The notes below the pieces were generated by a model. It did not search any database. It was not told the origin of the DNA and saw only the letters and a program-made list of their open reading frames with translations. A stretch of DNA of 64,000 nucleotides from Corynebacterium freiburgense (lineage in GTDB: Bacteria > Actinomycetota > Actinomycetes > Mycobacteriales > Mycobacteriaceae). This document shows, one piece after another, positions 17,483-25,727 of this stretch (the stretch's first letter is position 1; the number at the start of each line of letters is the position of its first letter). A program made the translations under genes and the position numbers. The stretch spans positions 744,001-808,000 of the forward strand of contig NZ_CP047355.1 of the NCBI RefSeq assembly GCF_030408815.1. Reading direction: 5' to 3'.

Positions 17483-18919
17483 ATGGCATTCCACTTTTAT
17501 AACGAAGCAGTGTTTGATTACCCATTGAGTGATGTGCATAACTATTACGAATCTCCAGGTACCGTAGTGCGCTTAACGCCTGATTGGGCGGCCACTGTGG
17601 TGAAAGAGCCCACAGCCGGGTTTTCACCTGGTTCACAGACGGAATTTGTAATGGGACCACCGTGGGCACAGGCGCTATCGCATAAAAATCTAGGTGCACG
17701 GTGGGTGGCAGAGCACACGGTTCTTCAACCTCATGAACGATTTGTTGATGAGATGCGATCTGGACCAATGCGCTCATGGATTCACGAACATGAATTTGAA
17801 AACACTAAGGAAAATAAAACTATTGTTCGCGATAAAGTGAGCTATGAAATGCCACTGGAATTTATCGTTCGTGCGCTTCCGGAACGTTTGCAAGCGCTTA
17901 CTGAACAGGGTGTGAATGCTCAACTTCGACGGATGTTTGCGTATCGCACGGAACAAACCGAAGCGGATCTAGAGTTCCAAGATTTTATGCGGGAATATGT
18001 CTCGGAAAGGGATCAGAAAACCTTTGCAATTTCTGGCGTGACCGGATTGGTGGGGACGGAGCTTTCCGCACTATTACGTTCAATGGGCCATAAGGTTCGG
18101 CGGCTAGTTCGGAAATCTAGCGGTGCGCAGGAGGAAATTGTTTGGGATCCAGCAAATGGGTTTCTTGATGCAAATGAACTCATAGGAGTGGATATTGTTA
18201 TTCATCTTGCGGGCGCCCCAATCGCTGGCAGGTTTACTGAGGAGCATAAAGATCGGGTCTACCATTCGCGTATCGACTCGACGCGCACTTTAGTAGAGGC
18301 GATGCGTACCGTTATTGATCAAGGTGGTCCTCGAACCCTGGTATCGGCTTCGGCGACGGGGTGGTATGGGCGCGACGTCGAAAATGTTTCGGAAGACGCT
18401 GAGCCTGGGGATGATTTTCTTGCCCATGTATGTAAAGACTGGGAACGTGAAGCAAGCGAAGCTGAAAAGTTTGGGGTGCGGGTTGTTCGGGTGAGAACCG
18501 GACTGGTGCTTTCGGCGCGGGGCGGCATTTTGGGTGCACAATTGCCGTTGTATTTTGCCGGTTTGGGTGGGCCATTGGCGGGCGGTGACATGTGGCTGCC
18601 CTGGATAGGCATTGAGGATCTTATTCGAACCTATTGCTTCGTTTCGCTTAATAGTGCGATTTCTGGACCGGTGAATGCAGTATCCCCAAATCCGGTGCAG
18701 CAAAAGACTTTTGCGCGAACACTTGGCAGTATTACACGCCGTCCAAGTATTGCCCCAACCCCAAAATTTGCGCCGAAACTATTGCTAGGTGAGCAGGGTG
18801 CACAGGAACTTGCACTAAGTTCCTGCAAAGCGATTCCAAAGGTATTGGAAAAGGCGAAGTACCCATTCCGGCATCCAATGCTAGAACAGGCACTTTCGCA
18901 CACATTAGGGAGGTATTAG
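17483..18919 (+). CDS. TIGR01777-type NAD-dependent epimerase with N-terminal SRPBCC domain
   Basis: A 478-residue two-domain protein. Residues 1-155 form a START/SRPBCC ligand-binding fold (FHFYNEAVFDYPLSDVHNYYES). Residues 175-478 are an extended short-chain dehydrogenase of the TIGR01777 family: AISGVTGLVGTELSALLRSMGHKV is the NAD-binding Gly motif, followed by IVIHLAGAPI, SASATGWYG and LPWIGIEDLIR. The fusion is normal for actinobacteria. The ATG at 17483 follows AGGAGA. Substrate unknown. The stop overlaps the convergent serC stop by 4 bases. Confidence 0.88.
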   Translation: MAFHFYNEAVFDYPLSDVHNYYESPGTVVRLTPDWAATVVKEPTAGFSPGSQTEFVMGPPWAQALSHKNLGARWVAEHTVLQPHERFVDEMRSGPMRSWIHEHEFENTKENKTIVRDKVSYEMPLEFIVRALPERLQALTEQGVNAQLRRMFAYRTEQTEADLEFQDFMREYVSERDQKTFAISGVTGLVGTELSALLRSMGHKVRRLVRKSSGAQEEIVWDPANGFLDANELIGVDIVIHLAGAPIAGRFTEEHKDRVYHSRIDSTRTLVEAMRTVIDQGGPRTLVSASATGWYGRDVENVSEDAEPGDDFLAHVCKDWEREASEAEKFGVRVVRVRTGLVLSARGGILGAQLPLYFAGLGGPLAGGDMWLPWIGIEDLIRTYCFVSLNSAISGPVNAVSPNPVQQKTFARTLGSITRRPSIAPTPKFAPKLLLGEQGAQELALSSCKAIPKVLEKAKYPFRHPMLEQALSHTLGRY

Positions 18920-20043
18920 TCGGCTGCGGCGATGCCGGAATCGAGAATATAATCGATTGCTTTGGTGAGCGTGACGATGTCGGCGGAGTCGATGGCAGGG
19001 AACATACCAATGCGCAGTTGGTTGCGGCCAAGCTTGCGGTAAGGCTCCACATCGACGATGCCGTTAGCACGCAGGGTCTTGGCGATTTTCGCGGCGTCGA
19101 TAGTGTCTGCGAAATCGATGGTGCCTACCACGAGGGAACGTTTTGCGGGGTCGGTGACATAGCAGGAAGCTTCAGGACGGGCATCGGCCCAGGTATACAA
19201 GCTTTTCGACGACGCGGTGGTGCGCTCCACCATGCCGGCTAGGCCACCATTGGCGTTCATCCACTGGACTTGATTATCCATAAGCAGAAGGGTGCTTACA
19301 GCTGGAGTGTTATAGGTCTGATTCTTGCGGGAATTATCCACGGCTGTTTGCAAGCTTAAAAACGCTGGGATAAAACGATCAGATGCATGAATCTTGGCGA
19401 TGCGATCAATCGCAGCTGGGCTCATAGCGGCAAACCATAAACCACCATCTGAAGCAAAACATTTCTGCGGAGAGAAGTAGTACACATCGGTTTGGGAAAT
19501 ATCTACCGGCAGACCACCTGCACCTGATGTAGCGTCGATAGCCACCAGGGCGTCGCCATCCGGGCGAATTACTTCAGCCATAGCGCCGGTGGAAGTTTCA
19601 TTATGAGCCCAGCCAAGGAGATCACAGCCCTCCATCGCCTGTGGTGCGGGGGCGTCGCCTGGTTCTGCGGAAACGATTGTGGGTTCGGCGAGCCATGGTG
19701 CTTTTTTCGCCGCCGAAGCGAATTTGCCTGAAAATTCACCAAATGAAAGATGCCCGGACTTATTTTCGATTAACCCGAAGGTTGCAGAATCCCAGAACGC
19801 GGTGGCGCCACCCAATGACAAAATAATCTCATAACCATCAGGAAGTTGGAATAGATTGCTGAGACCTTCACGGATCGATCCAACAACATTCTTTACCGCA
19901 GGTTGACGGTGAGATGTGCCCATAATTGTGGACTGTCCATCAACGATGGCTTGCACCTGTGCGGCGCGAACTTTGGACGGGCCACAGCCGAAGCGGCCAT
20001 CGACGGGAAGAAGTTCTTGTGGGAGAGAGGGGAACTCGGACAT
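18916..20043 (-). CDS. serC: Phosphoserine aminotransferase
   Basis: A 375-residue PLP enzyme that converts 3-phosphohydroxypyruvate and glutamate to O-phosphoserine (serine and, secondarily, pyridoxal synthesis). The mycobacterial-type sequence starts PQELLPVDGRFGCGPSKVR; other marks are MGTSHRQPAVKNVVGSIREGL, the ISQTDVYYFSPQKCFASDGGLWFA segment with the Schiff-base Lys, and the C-terminal ELRIGMFP-like NQLRIGMFPAIDS. The ATG at 20043 gives the family N-terminus. It diverges from the epimerase gene at 20130. Confidence 0.96.
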   Translation of the reverse strand: MSEFPSLPQELLPVDGRFGCGPSKVRAAQVQAIVDGQSTIMGTSHRQPAVKNVVGSIREGLSNLFQLPDGYEIILSLGGATAFWDSATFGLIENKSGHLSFGEFSGKFASAAKKAPWLAEPTIVSAEPGDAPAPQAMEGCDLLGWAHNETSTGAMAEVIRPDGDALVAIDATSGAGGLPVDISQTDVYYFSPQKCFASDGGLWFAAMSPAAIDRIAKIHASDRFIPAFLSLQTAVDNSRKNQTYNTPAVSTLLLMDNQVQWMNANGGLAGMVERTTASSKSLYTWADARPEASCYVTDPAKRSLVVGTIDFADTIDAAKIAKTLRANGIVDVEPYRKLGRNQLRIGMFPAIDSADIVTLTKAIDYILDSGIAAAD

Positions 20044-20129
20044 GTCGAAGCGAAGACACTTTCTGTGAGCGTACAAAGGGTGCCCACTACTTTAGTCCCC
20101 TACGCATCGATTCGGCGTACCCTGGGAAT

Positions 20130-21032
20130 ATGACTGCTGACATTGCCCTCAAAAGTGGGAGATATCATGCCTGGATCACAAGCCTTGGTGGTGGCATACG
20201 TGGTCTTACATTAGGTGGGAAAAACCTGACTGATACATATGCGGCAGGAACCCCCGCGCCACTCGCCTGCGGAGTAATGCTCGGACCGTGGCCCAACCGA
20301 ACCGCAGACGGAATCTTCTCCCACCGTGGACACATCTACCGGTTACCAATCAATGAACCTGAACGAAATAACGCGATTCACGGATTTATTGGAAATGCAG
20401 AATGGGAGGTAAAAGCTGCTACACCAGATTCGGCTCACCTGGAATATATGTTAGAGCCTCAATCTGGGTGGCCCTGGCGAATGAAGTTTGAAAACCATTA
20501 TCAACTCAGTGACGACGGCCTTGCCTGTACAACCCGGGTAACTAATATGTCCCGCCACCATATTCCTTTTGGAATTGGTGTGCACACATACATTAACGCC
20601 CAAGATGCGCCGCTTAATGACTGTACCCTCCATGTACCAGCCAGCGAACGGCTTCCGTTAGACCCTGATCGAAACCTACCGTGTGGTCCACTGGCTTCTG
20701 TGGCAGGAACCCAATTTGACTTACAGAATCGGCCGTTGGCTGGGACGTGGCTTGATGATGCATTTACTGTAGCCAAAGCCGCAAAGATCGAGTGTTCTGT
20801 AATGAACTCTCGTAATACTGGTTCGAAACTTTGGTTTGACGGATCGTTTGGTTGGGTCCAGGTGTATACGGCACCTGATTTCCCAGGGCGCGGCAGGGCA
20901 GTAGCTATTGAGCCAATGACATGCCCACCAAATGCGTTACGTACCGGTGTTGGGTTGATATACCTCCAACCCGGAGAGCATTGGGAAGCATCTTGGGGTG
21001 TAGCGGGGGTAGGTGGTGAGGGTAAAAAGTAA
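20130..21032 (+). CDS. Aldose 1-epimerase family protein
   Basis: A 300-residue galactose mutarotase-like protein. Visible are PLACGVMLGPWPNRTADG (substrate-binding Asn-Arg), NAIHGFIGNAEW (catalytic His), PFGIGVHTYI (second His) and AIEPMTCPPNAL (catalytic Glu). Known members interconvert alpha and beta hexoses; this subgroup is often annotated only as aldose-1-epimerase family. The ATG at 20130, 11 bases after TACCCT, suggests a leaderless start. A strong terminator follows immediately. Confidence 0.88.
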   Translation: MTADIALKSGRYHAWITSLGGGIRGLTLGGKNLTDTYAAGTPAPLACGVMLGPWPNRTADGIFSHRGHIYRLPINEPERNNAIHGFIGNAEWEVKAATPDSAHLEYMLEPQSGWPWRMKFENHYQLSDDGLACTTRVTNMSRHHIPFGIGVHTYINAQDAPLNDCTLHVPASERLPLDPDRNLPCGPLASVAGTQFDLQNRPLAGTWLDDAFTVAKAAKIECSVMNSRNTGSKLWFDGSFGWVQVYTAPDFPGRGRAVAIEPMTCPPNALRTGVGLIYLQPGEHWEASWGVAGVGGEGKK

Positions 21033-21055
21033 ATCTTGCAAAGATTTACTTTTTT
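21027..21055 (+). terminator. Terminator of the aldose epimerase gene
   Basis: AAGTAAATCTT, three bases, AAGATTTACTT forms a perfect 11-base stem followed by TTTT. It overlaps the last codons and stop of the epimerase gene. Confidence 0.85.
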
Positions 21056-21111
21056 GAACTTCTTTTATTTGCAGTAGTGGCACCACAGGTGATGAAGGTG
21101 CTTTGTATTCT

Positions 21112-21142
21112 GTGTCACAGAGTTTGGAAAATTCTGTGACAC
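21112..21142. other. Inverted repeat upstream of gltA
   Basis: GTGTCACAGA and TCTGTGACAC, perfect 10-base arms with an 11-base loop, followed by TCTCTTTTTTC. It could be a second terminator after the epimerase gene or an operator for gltA. The remaining 340 bases up to gltA are A/T-rich promoter-like DNA in which I see no further clear site. Confidence 0.55.
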
Positions 21143-21485
21143 TCTCTTTTTTCTAGGGCTATGAACTGGGTTATCGTGCAAAAACGGTACCGCAAAGTGG
21201 TTTTTTACTTCATTTTTTGTCAAATATATGAGGCGCATTATTGGAAGGGTGTTCATTTTGTGAGTCTTTCTTTTATGGCTCCAGCGCGCTGTAAAGGTTC
21301 GCTAATTCAAGCACAACCGTGTGGCTAAAACAGCAATACCGGTATAGGTTGTAGGCATGCCCGCCAGGTGTGAAATGCGTGTGTCTTTATCTGAACCATA
21401 CGGGGATCTCGCCCAGAGGTAATGGATCGGCGGTTGGCGCAAACGCTGGGTAAGGGCCTTGAAACCTACGTTCGAAAGGTAAATA

Positions 21486-22781
21486 GTGGCTACTGATAAC
21501 AAGGATAAGGCGATACTTCACTACCCCGGTGGTGAGTTCGAAATGGACATCCTCAAAGCTGCCGAAGGTAATGATGGTATTGCCCTGGGTAAATTGTTGA
21601 GCGAAACCGGCCTTGTCACCTATGACCCCGGCTATGTGAGCACCGGTTCCACCGAGTCCAAGATCACCTATATTGATGGTGATAAAGGCATCCTCCGCTA
21701 CCGTGGTTACGCCATTGAAGATCTTGCCGAGCACGCCACCTTTAACGAGGTTTCTTACCTCCTTATCAAAGGTGAGCTTCCAACCCAGGAACAGCTTCTG
21801 AAGTTCAATGACGACGTTCGCCACCACACCCTCCTGGATGAGGATTTCAAGGCGCAATTTAGCGTGTTCCCACGTAATGCACACCCAATGGCTGTGCTCG
21901 CTTCATCCCTGAATATTCTTTCAACCTACTACCAGGATTCCTTGAATCCGCTGAATCCAGAGCACCTGGAAAAGGCCACCGTCCGACTTATGGCCAAGGT
22001 CCCAATGCTGGCGGCATATGCTCACCGTGCACGCAATGGTGAGCCATATATGTACCCAGATAACTCGCTCAATGCTCGGGAGAACTTCCTCCGCATGATG
22101 TTCGGCTTCCCAACCGAGCCATACGAGGTTGATCCGCTACTAGTCAAAGCCCTTGATCAGTTGCTTATCCTGCACGCCGATCACGAGCAAAACTGTTCTA
22201 CTTCCACCGTTCGCATGGTTGCTTCCTCGCAAGCAAATATGTTTGTGGCAGTGGCTGCTGGTATCAATGCGCTTTCCGGCCCGCTACATGGTGGCGCAAA
22301 CCAAGCTGTTTTGGAAATGCTTGATGAAATCAAGGCTAATGGTGGTGACGCCACTGACTTTATGAACCGCGTGAAGAACAAGGAACCTGGCGTTCGCCTA
22401 ATGGGCTTTGGTCACCGCGTATACAAGAACTACGATCCTCGCGCAGCCATTATTAAGAAGACTGCACATGAGGTCATTGAAAAGCTCGGCGGAGATGACA
22501 CCCTCGAACTCGCCATGAACCTTGAGGAAATTGCGCTGGCTGACGATTACTTTATTAGCCGTCGCCTGTATCCAAACGTTGACTTCTATACTGGCCTTAT
22601 CTACCGCGCAATGGGATTCCCAACGGACTTCTTTACCGTCCTCTTCGCTATGGGCCGTCTACCAGGCTGGATTGCTCAGTACCGTGAGCTCATTGAAGAT
22701 CCAACTTCAAAGATCTACCGTCCACGCCAGCTTTACACTGGTGAAACCCTGCGTCCATTTGTGCCTCGCGACCAGCGCTAA
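21486..22781 (+). CDS. gltA: Citrate synthase
   Basis: A 431-residue type II (hexameric) citrate synthase, condensing acetyl-CoA with oxaloacetate at the entry of the TCA cycle. Catalytic regions are HADHEQNCSTSTVRMV, SGPLHGGANQAVLEML (His), GFGHRVYKNYDPRA (His) and FYTGLIYRAMGFPTDFFTVLFA (Asp). The GTG start at 21486 lies a few bases after AAGGTAAATA, a usable ribosome-binding site, and the N-terminus (KDKAILHYPGGEFEMDILKA) matches corynebacterial GltA. Confidence 0.98.
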   Translation: MATDNKDKAILHYPGGEFEMDILKAAEGNDGIALGKLLSETGLVTYDPGYVSTGSTESKITYIDGDKGILRYRGYAIEDLAEHATFNEVSYLLIKGELPTQEQLLKFNDDVRHHTLLDEDFKAQFSVFPRNAHPMAVLASSLNILSTYYQDSLNPLNPEHLEKATVRLMAKVPMLAAYAHRARNGEPYMYPDNSLNARENFLRMMFGFPTEPYEVDPLLVKALDQLLILHADHEQNCSTSTVRMVASSQANMFVAVAAGINALSGPLHGGANQAVLEMLDEIKANGGDATDFMNRVKNKEPGVRLMGFGHRVYKNYDPRAAIIKKTAHEVIEKLGGDDTLELAMNLEEIALADDYFISRRLYPNVDFYTGLIYRAMGFPTDFFTVLFAMGRLPGWIAQYRELIEDPTSKIYRPRQLYTGETLRPFVPRDQR

Positions 22782-22827
22782 GCAACGGTAGCGAGTTTTC
22801 TAAGGCTGGAACTGATCGCAATCCGCG

Positions 22828-22833
22828 TATAAT
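22828..22833 (+). promoter_or_regulatory. -10 element of the FKBP gene
   Basis: TATAAT, a perfect -10 hexamer, stands 82 bases before the FKBP start codon, giving a leader of about 75 bases. The -35 region is not recognisable. Confidence 0.5.
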
Positions 22834-22914
22834 TAGCGGATATGTGTGATCAATTCCAGCTTTTTATTGGTTTTGGTTATTCGCTTTGCACGTACAACTA
22901 AGGAGTATTCCCTC

Positions 22915-23274
22915 ATGGAAAAACCCCAGATTGAGGTCCAACCGGGCCCTGCACCAGAAGATGTTGTCATTGTAGACATTGTTGAAGGTGACGGACCCGA
23001 AGCTCAGCCGGGTGGCATGGTGGAGGTCCACTACGTTGGCGTGGATTTTGAAACTGGTGAAGAGTTCGATTCCTCCTGGGATCGTGGTCAATCCATCGAA
23101 TTCCCGCTGCACGGACTAATTGCAGGTTGGCAGGAAGGTATTCCTGGCATGAAGGTTGGTGGTCGCAGGCAGCTAACAATTCCACCAGAGGCGGCATATG
23201 GTCCTGCTGGTGGTGGACATCCTCTATCTGGTCGGACCCTGGTCTTTGTGATTGACCTTCTGAATGTCGGTTAG
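22915..23274 (+). CDS. FKBP-type peptidyl-prolyl cis-trans isomerase
   Basis: A 119-residue single-domain FKBP with no signal peptide: VEVHYVGVDFETGEEFDSSWDRGQ, FPLHGLIAGWQEGIPGMKVGGRRQLTIPPEAAYG and LVFVIDLL are the family core, with the aromatic and Asp binding-pocket residues present. It catalyses proline isomerisation in the cytoplasm. The ATG follows AAGGAG at good spacing, which rules out the longer in-frame start at 22846. Confidence 0.93.
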   Translation: MEKPQIEVQPGPAPEDVVIVDIVEGDGPEAQPGGMVEVHYVGVDFETGEEFDSSWDRGQSIEFPLHGLIAGWQEGIPGMKVGGRRQLTIPPEAAYGPAGGGHPLSGRTLVFVIDLLNVG

Positions 23275-23311
23275 TGCTTTTTAAAGCAAAAGCCGCTTTT
23301 GGCATTGAAAG

Positions 23312-23366
23312 TACTGCACCTTGAGTTGTTGTGGCGATGTAGCTTGCCCAAAATCAAGGTGCAGTA
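23312..23366. repeat. Inverted repeat TACTGCACCTTGA
   Basis: TACTGCACCTTGA and its perfect complement TCAAGGTGCAGTA (13-base arms) flank a 29-base loop, 37 bases after the FKBP stop. There is no T-tract, so it is not a typical terminator. It lies directly before a family-2 repeat. Confidence 0.6.
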
Positions 23367-23399
23367 TTTGCACCTAGTGGAGCTTGCTGGTGGTTTGGT

Positions 23400-23830
23400 T
23401 GGGGGGGGCTGCTTGGACGCTGGTTGGTCTTTTCGGGCTGCTGGCCGGACTTTTTTGGGTGCTGGTTGGGCGTGTTGTCACAGATTCCATTTTTTCGGCG
23501 GATTTTCGGGCGATTTTATGGAATCTGCGACACGATAGGTAGGGAACCTGTCACAGATTCCATTTTTTTCGCTGTTTTAATGGAATCTGCGACACACCCC
23601 AGGTCAACGATTGTGCGCAATGTTGGTTGCTGTCACAAATTCCATTTTTTCAGCGGATTTTATGGAATCTGCGACAGTAGGGATGAAAACATCACTAGTT
23701 CAATAGGGTGAGCCTATTAAACCGCAGGAAAAGCGGCTCAAAGGCTTGGGAAAGCCCAGCCCACACCCTGAAAAGCAGAGACGGCCAGATCAACACCAGT
23801 CCACACCCTGGAGCACCAGCCCACACCCTG
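23400..23830 (+). repeat. Family-2 composite repeat, copy A
   Basis: A non-coding element with three hairpins in fixed order: 23476-23532 (57 nt, loop expanded by 11), 23549-23594 (46 nt) and 23631-23676 (46 nt). Each begins TGTCACA and ends ATGGAATCTGCGACA with arms ATTCCAT/ATGGAAT. They are preceded by GGTGCTGGTTGGGCGTGT and followed by GAAAACATCACTAGTTCAAT, a small IR at AATAGGGTGAGCCTATT and CCGC...GCGG. It shares this order with copies at 27428 and 57640. The gap up to the next gene (to 24033) is Pro/Ser-coding-like but holds no gene I can support. Confidence 0.88.
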
Positions 23831-24033
23831 AAAAAGCGGTCTGCACCCTCAGAAAAACCACCCCATCCCGAAGTGGCAAACGCGCTTTCAAAGGAAAACT
23901 CACCAGCTGGCTCTCAGGCGCACATGCTATCTATTGCGCCAGATTGGGTGCATGCAACTGACCAGCGCCAACTGTCCATCAATACTAATTCCAATATGGC
24001 GAAGTTCGGCGGTGCGATTGGTGCGAGTGTAGA

Positions 24034-24537
24034 TCACTTCAATACCGTGTGTGTGTATTGAAATTTCGCTTCAATATGATGCTCGCCAGTAAAATCTTCA
24101 CTGGTAATAAAATAGTGTGGCCGATCACGAATATAGCTTTGGTCTCGAATTTCTTGAGATCCCATGGTCAGCCCGATTGCTTGCGGGTGGGTAGCTTCAA
24201 GACCAAATAAACTTGCAATATCAAAGCTCCGCAGACCTACCTTTTTATCGAGTTCTGCAAGCTCGGCTTGGTGTTCGCTATGTGGAAATAGCGGATCTTT
24301 ACTATAGTCCGTGGAACTCAACCACATGATCGGCGATCCATCGATTGTGAAGTACAAGGTGCTGTGGCTGGGGGTATGTTGTGGTTGTTGGGTAAGCACA
24401 ACGCCCGGTGCGAATTCGTGTATTTGTTCAGCTGTTTCCGGAGCGTAATTCCATTCCCAGCCTTCATACTCCCACCATTGCCGATGTTCAGCGAGTTCGG
24501 TGAGTATTTTGGGGGAGTGAAATGATCCAAGCACCAT
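24034..24537 (-). CDS. Conserved hypothetical protein
   Basis: A 167-residue soluble protein I do not recognise. It is rich in aromatic residues and histidine (HRQWWEYEGWEWNYAPE near the N-terminus, RDRPHYFITSEDF near the C-terminus), with no signal peptide or membrane helix. The start follows AAAGGAG, and the gene comes 15 bases after the malic enzyme stop on the same strand, so it is the third gene of the accDA-malic enzyme operon. Confidence 0.65.
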   Translation of the reverse strand: MVLGSFHSPKILTELAEHRQWWEYEGWEWNYAPETAEQIHEFAPGVVLTQQPQHTPSHSTLYFTIDGSPIMWLSSTDYSKDPLFPHSEHQAELAELDKKVGLRSFDIASLFGLEATHPQAIGLTMGSQEIRDQSYIRDRPHYFITSEDFTGEHHIEAKFQYTHTVLK

Positions 24538-24552
24538 TGCTTATGCTCCTTT

Positions 24553-25716
24553 CTATCGTATTTTCGCAGCTGCTTGTACGGCTTCACTAACTGCATGCGC
24601 CACGTGAGGATTTAATGGGGAAGGGACTACGTGTTCGGCATCAAGGTTTACTGCGGCGATCTCTGCAATGGCACGGGATGCCGCGAGTTTCATTTGTGTA
24701 GTAATCGAGGTTGCGCCAGCAGCCATTGCTCCATGGAAAATACCTGGAAATGCGAGGACATTATTAATTTGGTTTGGTAGGTCGCTGCGGCCAGTGGCAA
24801 CGACGGCGCCGTATTTTGCGGCGAGAGCTGGTTCGATTTCGGGATCTGGGTTTGCTAGCGAAAATAGAATCGGTTTAGGGGCCATATGTTGGAGTTCTTT
24901 TTCACGAATATGGCCACGGGAAAGACCGATAAACGTATCGGCACCTTCAAGGGCTTCGGTAACGCCGCCCACGATTCCGCGCGGGTTTGTAAGCTCCGCA
25001 AGTTCTTGTTTAATAGCGTTTAGTGGGGTGCGTCCCTTATGAATTATGCCACGGGAATCAAGCACAGTGATATCCCGAACACCTGCACCAATGAGAATTT
25101 TTGTGCAGGCCACACCGGCGGCGCCAGCGCCGGAAATGACGACCCGTAAATCCCCGAGTTCGCGGCCAAGTAGCGAACACGCATTTTGTAGTGCTGCCAG
25201 AATAACAATGGCGGTGCCGTGCTGGTCATCGTGCATAACCGGAATATCAAGCGCATCGTTAAGGCGCCGTTCGATTTCAAAACACCGGGGCGCAGAAATA
25301 TCCTCAAGATTAATGCCACCAAAGCTTGGTGCCATAGCGGTAATCGTCTCTACAATCGTATCGACGTCCGTGGTGTTCAGAACGATCGGAACCGCGTTAA
25401 GGTTTGCGAACCTTCCGAATAATTGGGCTTTGCCTTCCATAACGGGAAGAGCGGCCTTGGCACCAATATTGCCGAGTCCAAGTACGGCTGTGCCATCAGA
25501 AACAATGGCGACGGTTTTGCCGACCCAGGTGTAATCCCGAATTAAGGATGCATCATCGGCAATCGCTTCGCATACGCGGGCGACACCTGGGGTATAGGCG
25601 AGGGATAGGTCGCGGACGGTTTCCAAGGGTCGGCGTGAAGTGGTGCTAAGTTTGCCGCCGATATGGGCGTCGAAAATCTCGGAATCCGTTAAAGCGCCGT
25701 AGTCATGGTCGTTCAT
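24553..25716 (-). CDS. malE: NAD(P)-dependent malic enzyme
   Basis: A 387-residue short-form malic enzyme that decarboxylates malate to pyruvate with reduction of NAD(P). It contains LSLAYTPGVARVCEAI, VAIVSDGTAVLGLGNIG, GGINLEDISAPRCFEIE (metal-binding Glu/Asp), MHDDQHGTAIV and the cofactor Rossmann motif VISGAGAAGVACTKIL. It lacks the phosphotransacetylase-like C-terminal domain of long MaeB enzymes. It lies 11 bases downstream of accDA, a pairing that could supply reductant and carbon for fatty-acid synthesis (inference). Confidence 0.93.
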   Translation of the reverse strand: MNDHDYGALTDSEIFDAHIGGKLSTTSRRPLETVRDLSLAYTPGVARVCEAIADDASLIRDYTWVGKTVAIVSDGTAVLGLGNIGAKAALPVMEGKAQLFGRFANLNAVPIVLNTTDVDTIVETITAMAPSFGGINLEDISAPRCFEIERRLNDALDIPVMHDDQHGTAIVILAALQNACSLLGRELGDLRVVISGAGAAGVACTKILIGAGVRDITVLDSRGIIHKGRTPLNAIKQELAELTNPRGIVGGVTEALEGADTFIGLSRGHIREKELQHMAPKPILFSLANPDPEIEPALAAKYGAVVATGRSDLPNQINNVLAFPGIFHGAMAAGATSITTQMKLAASRAIAEIAAVNLDAEHVVPSPLNPHVAHAVSEAVQAAAKIR

Positions 25717-25727
25717 GACTCATAACA

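Noticed and set aside
23476..23676. Regularly spaced hairpins resembling a CRISPR array
   Set aside because: Only three units, each internally palindromic, with differing but conserved spacers and no cas genes.
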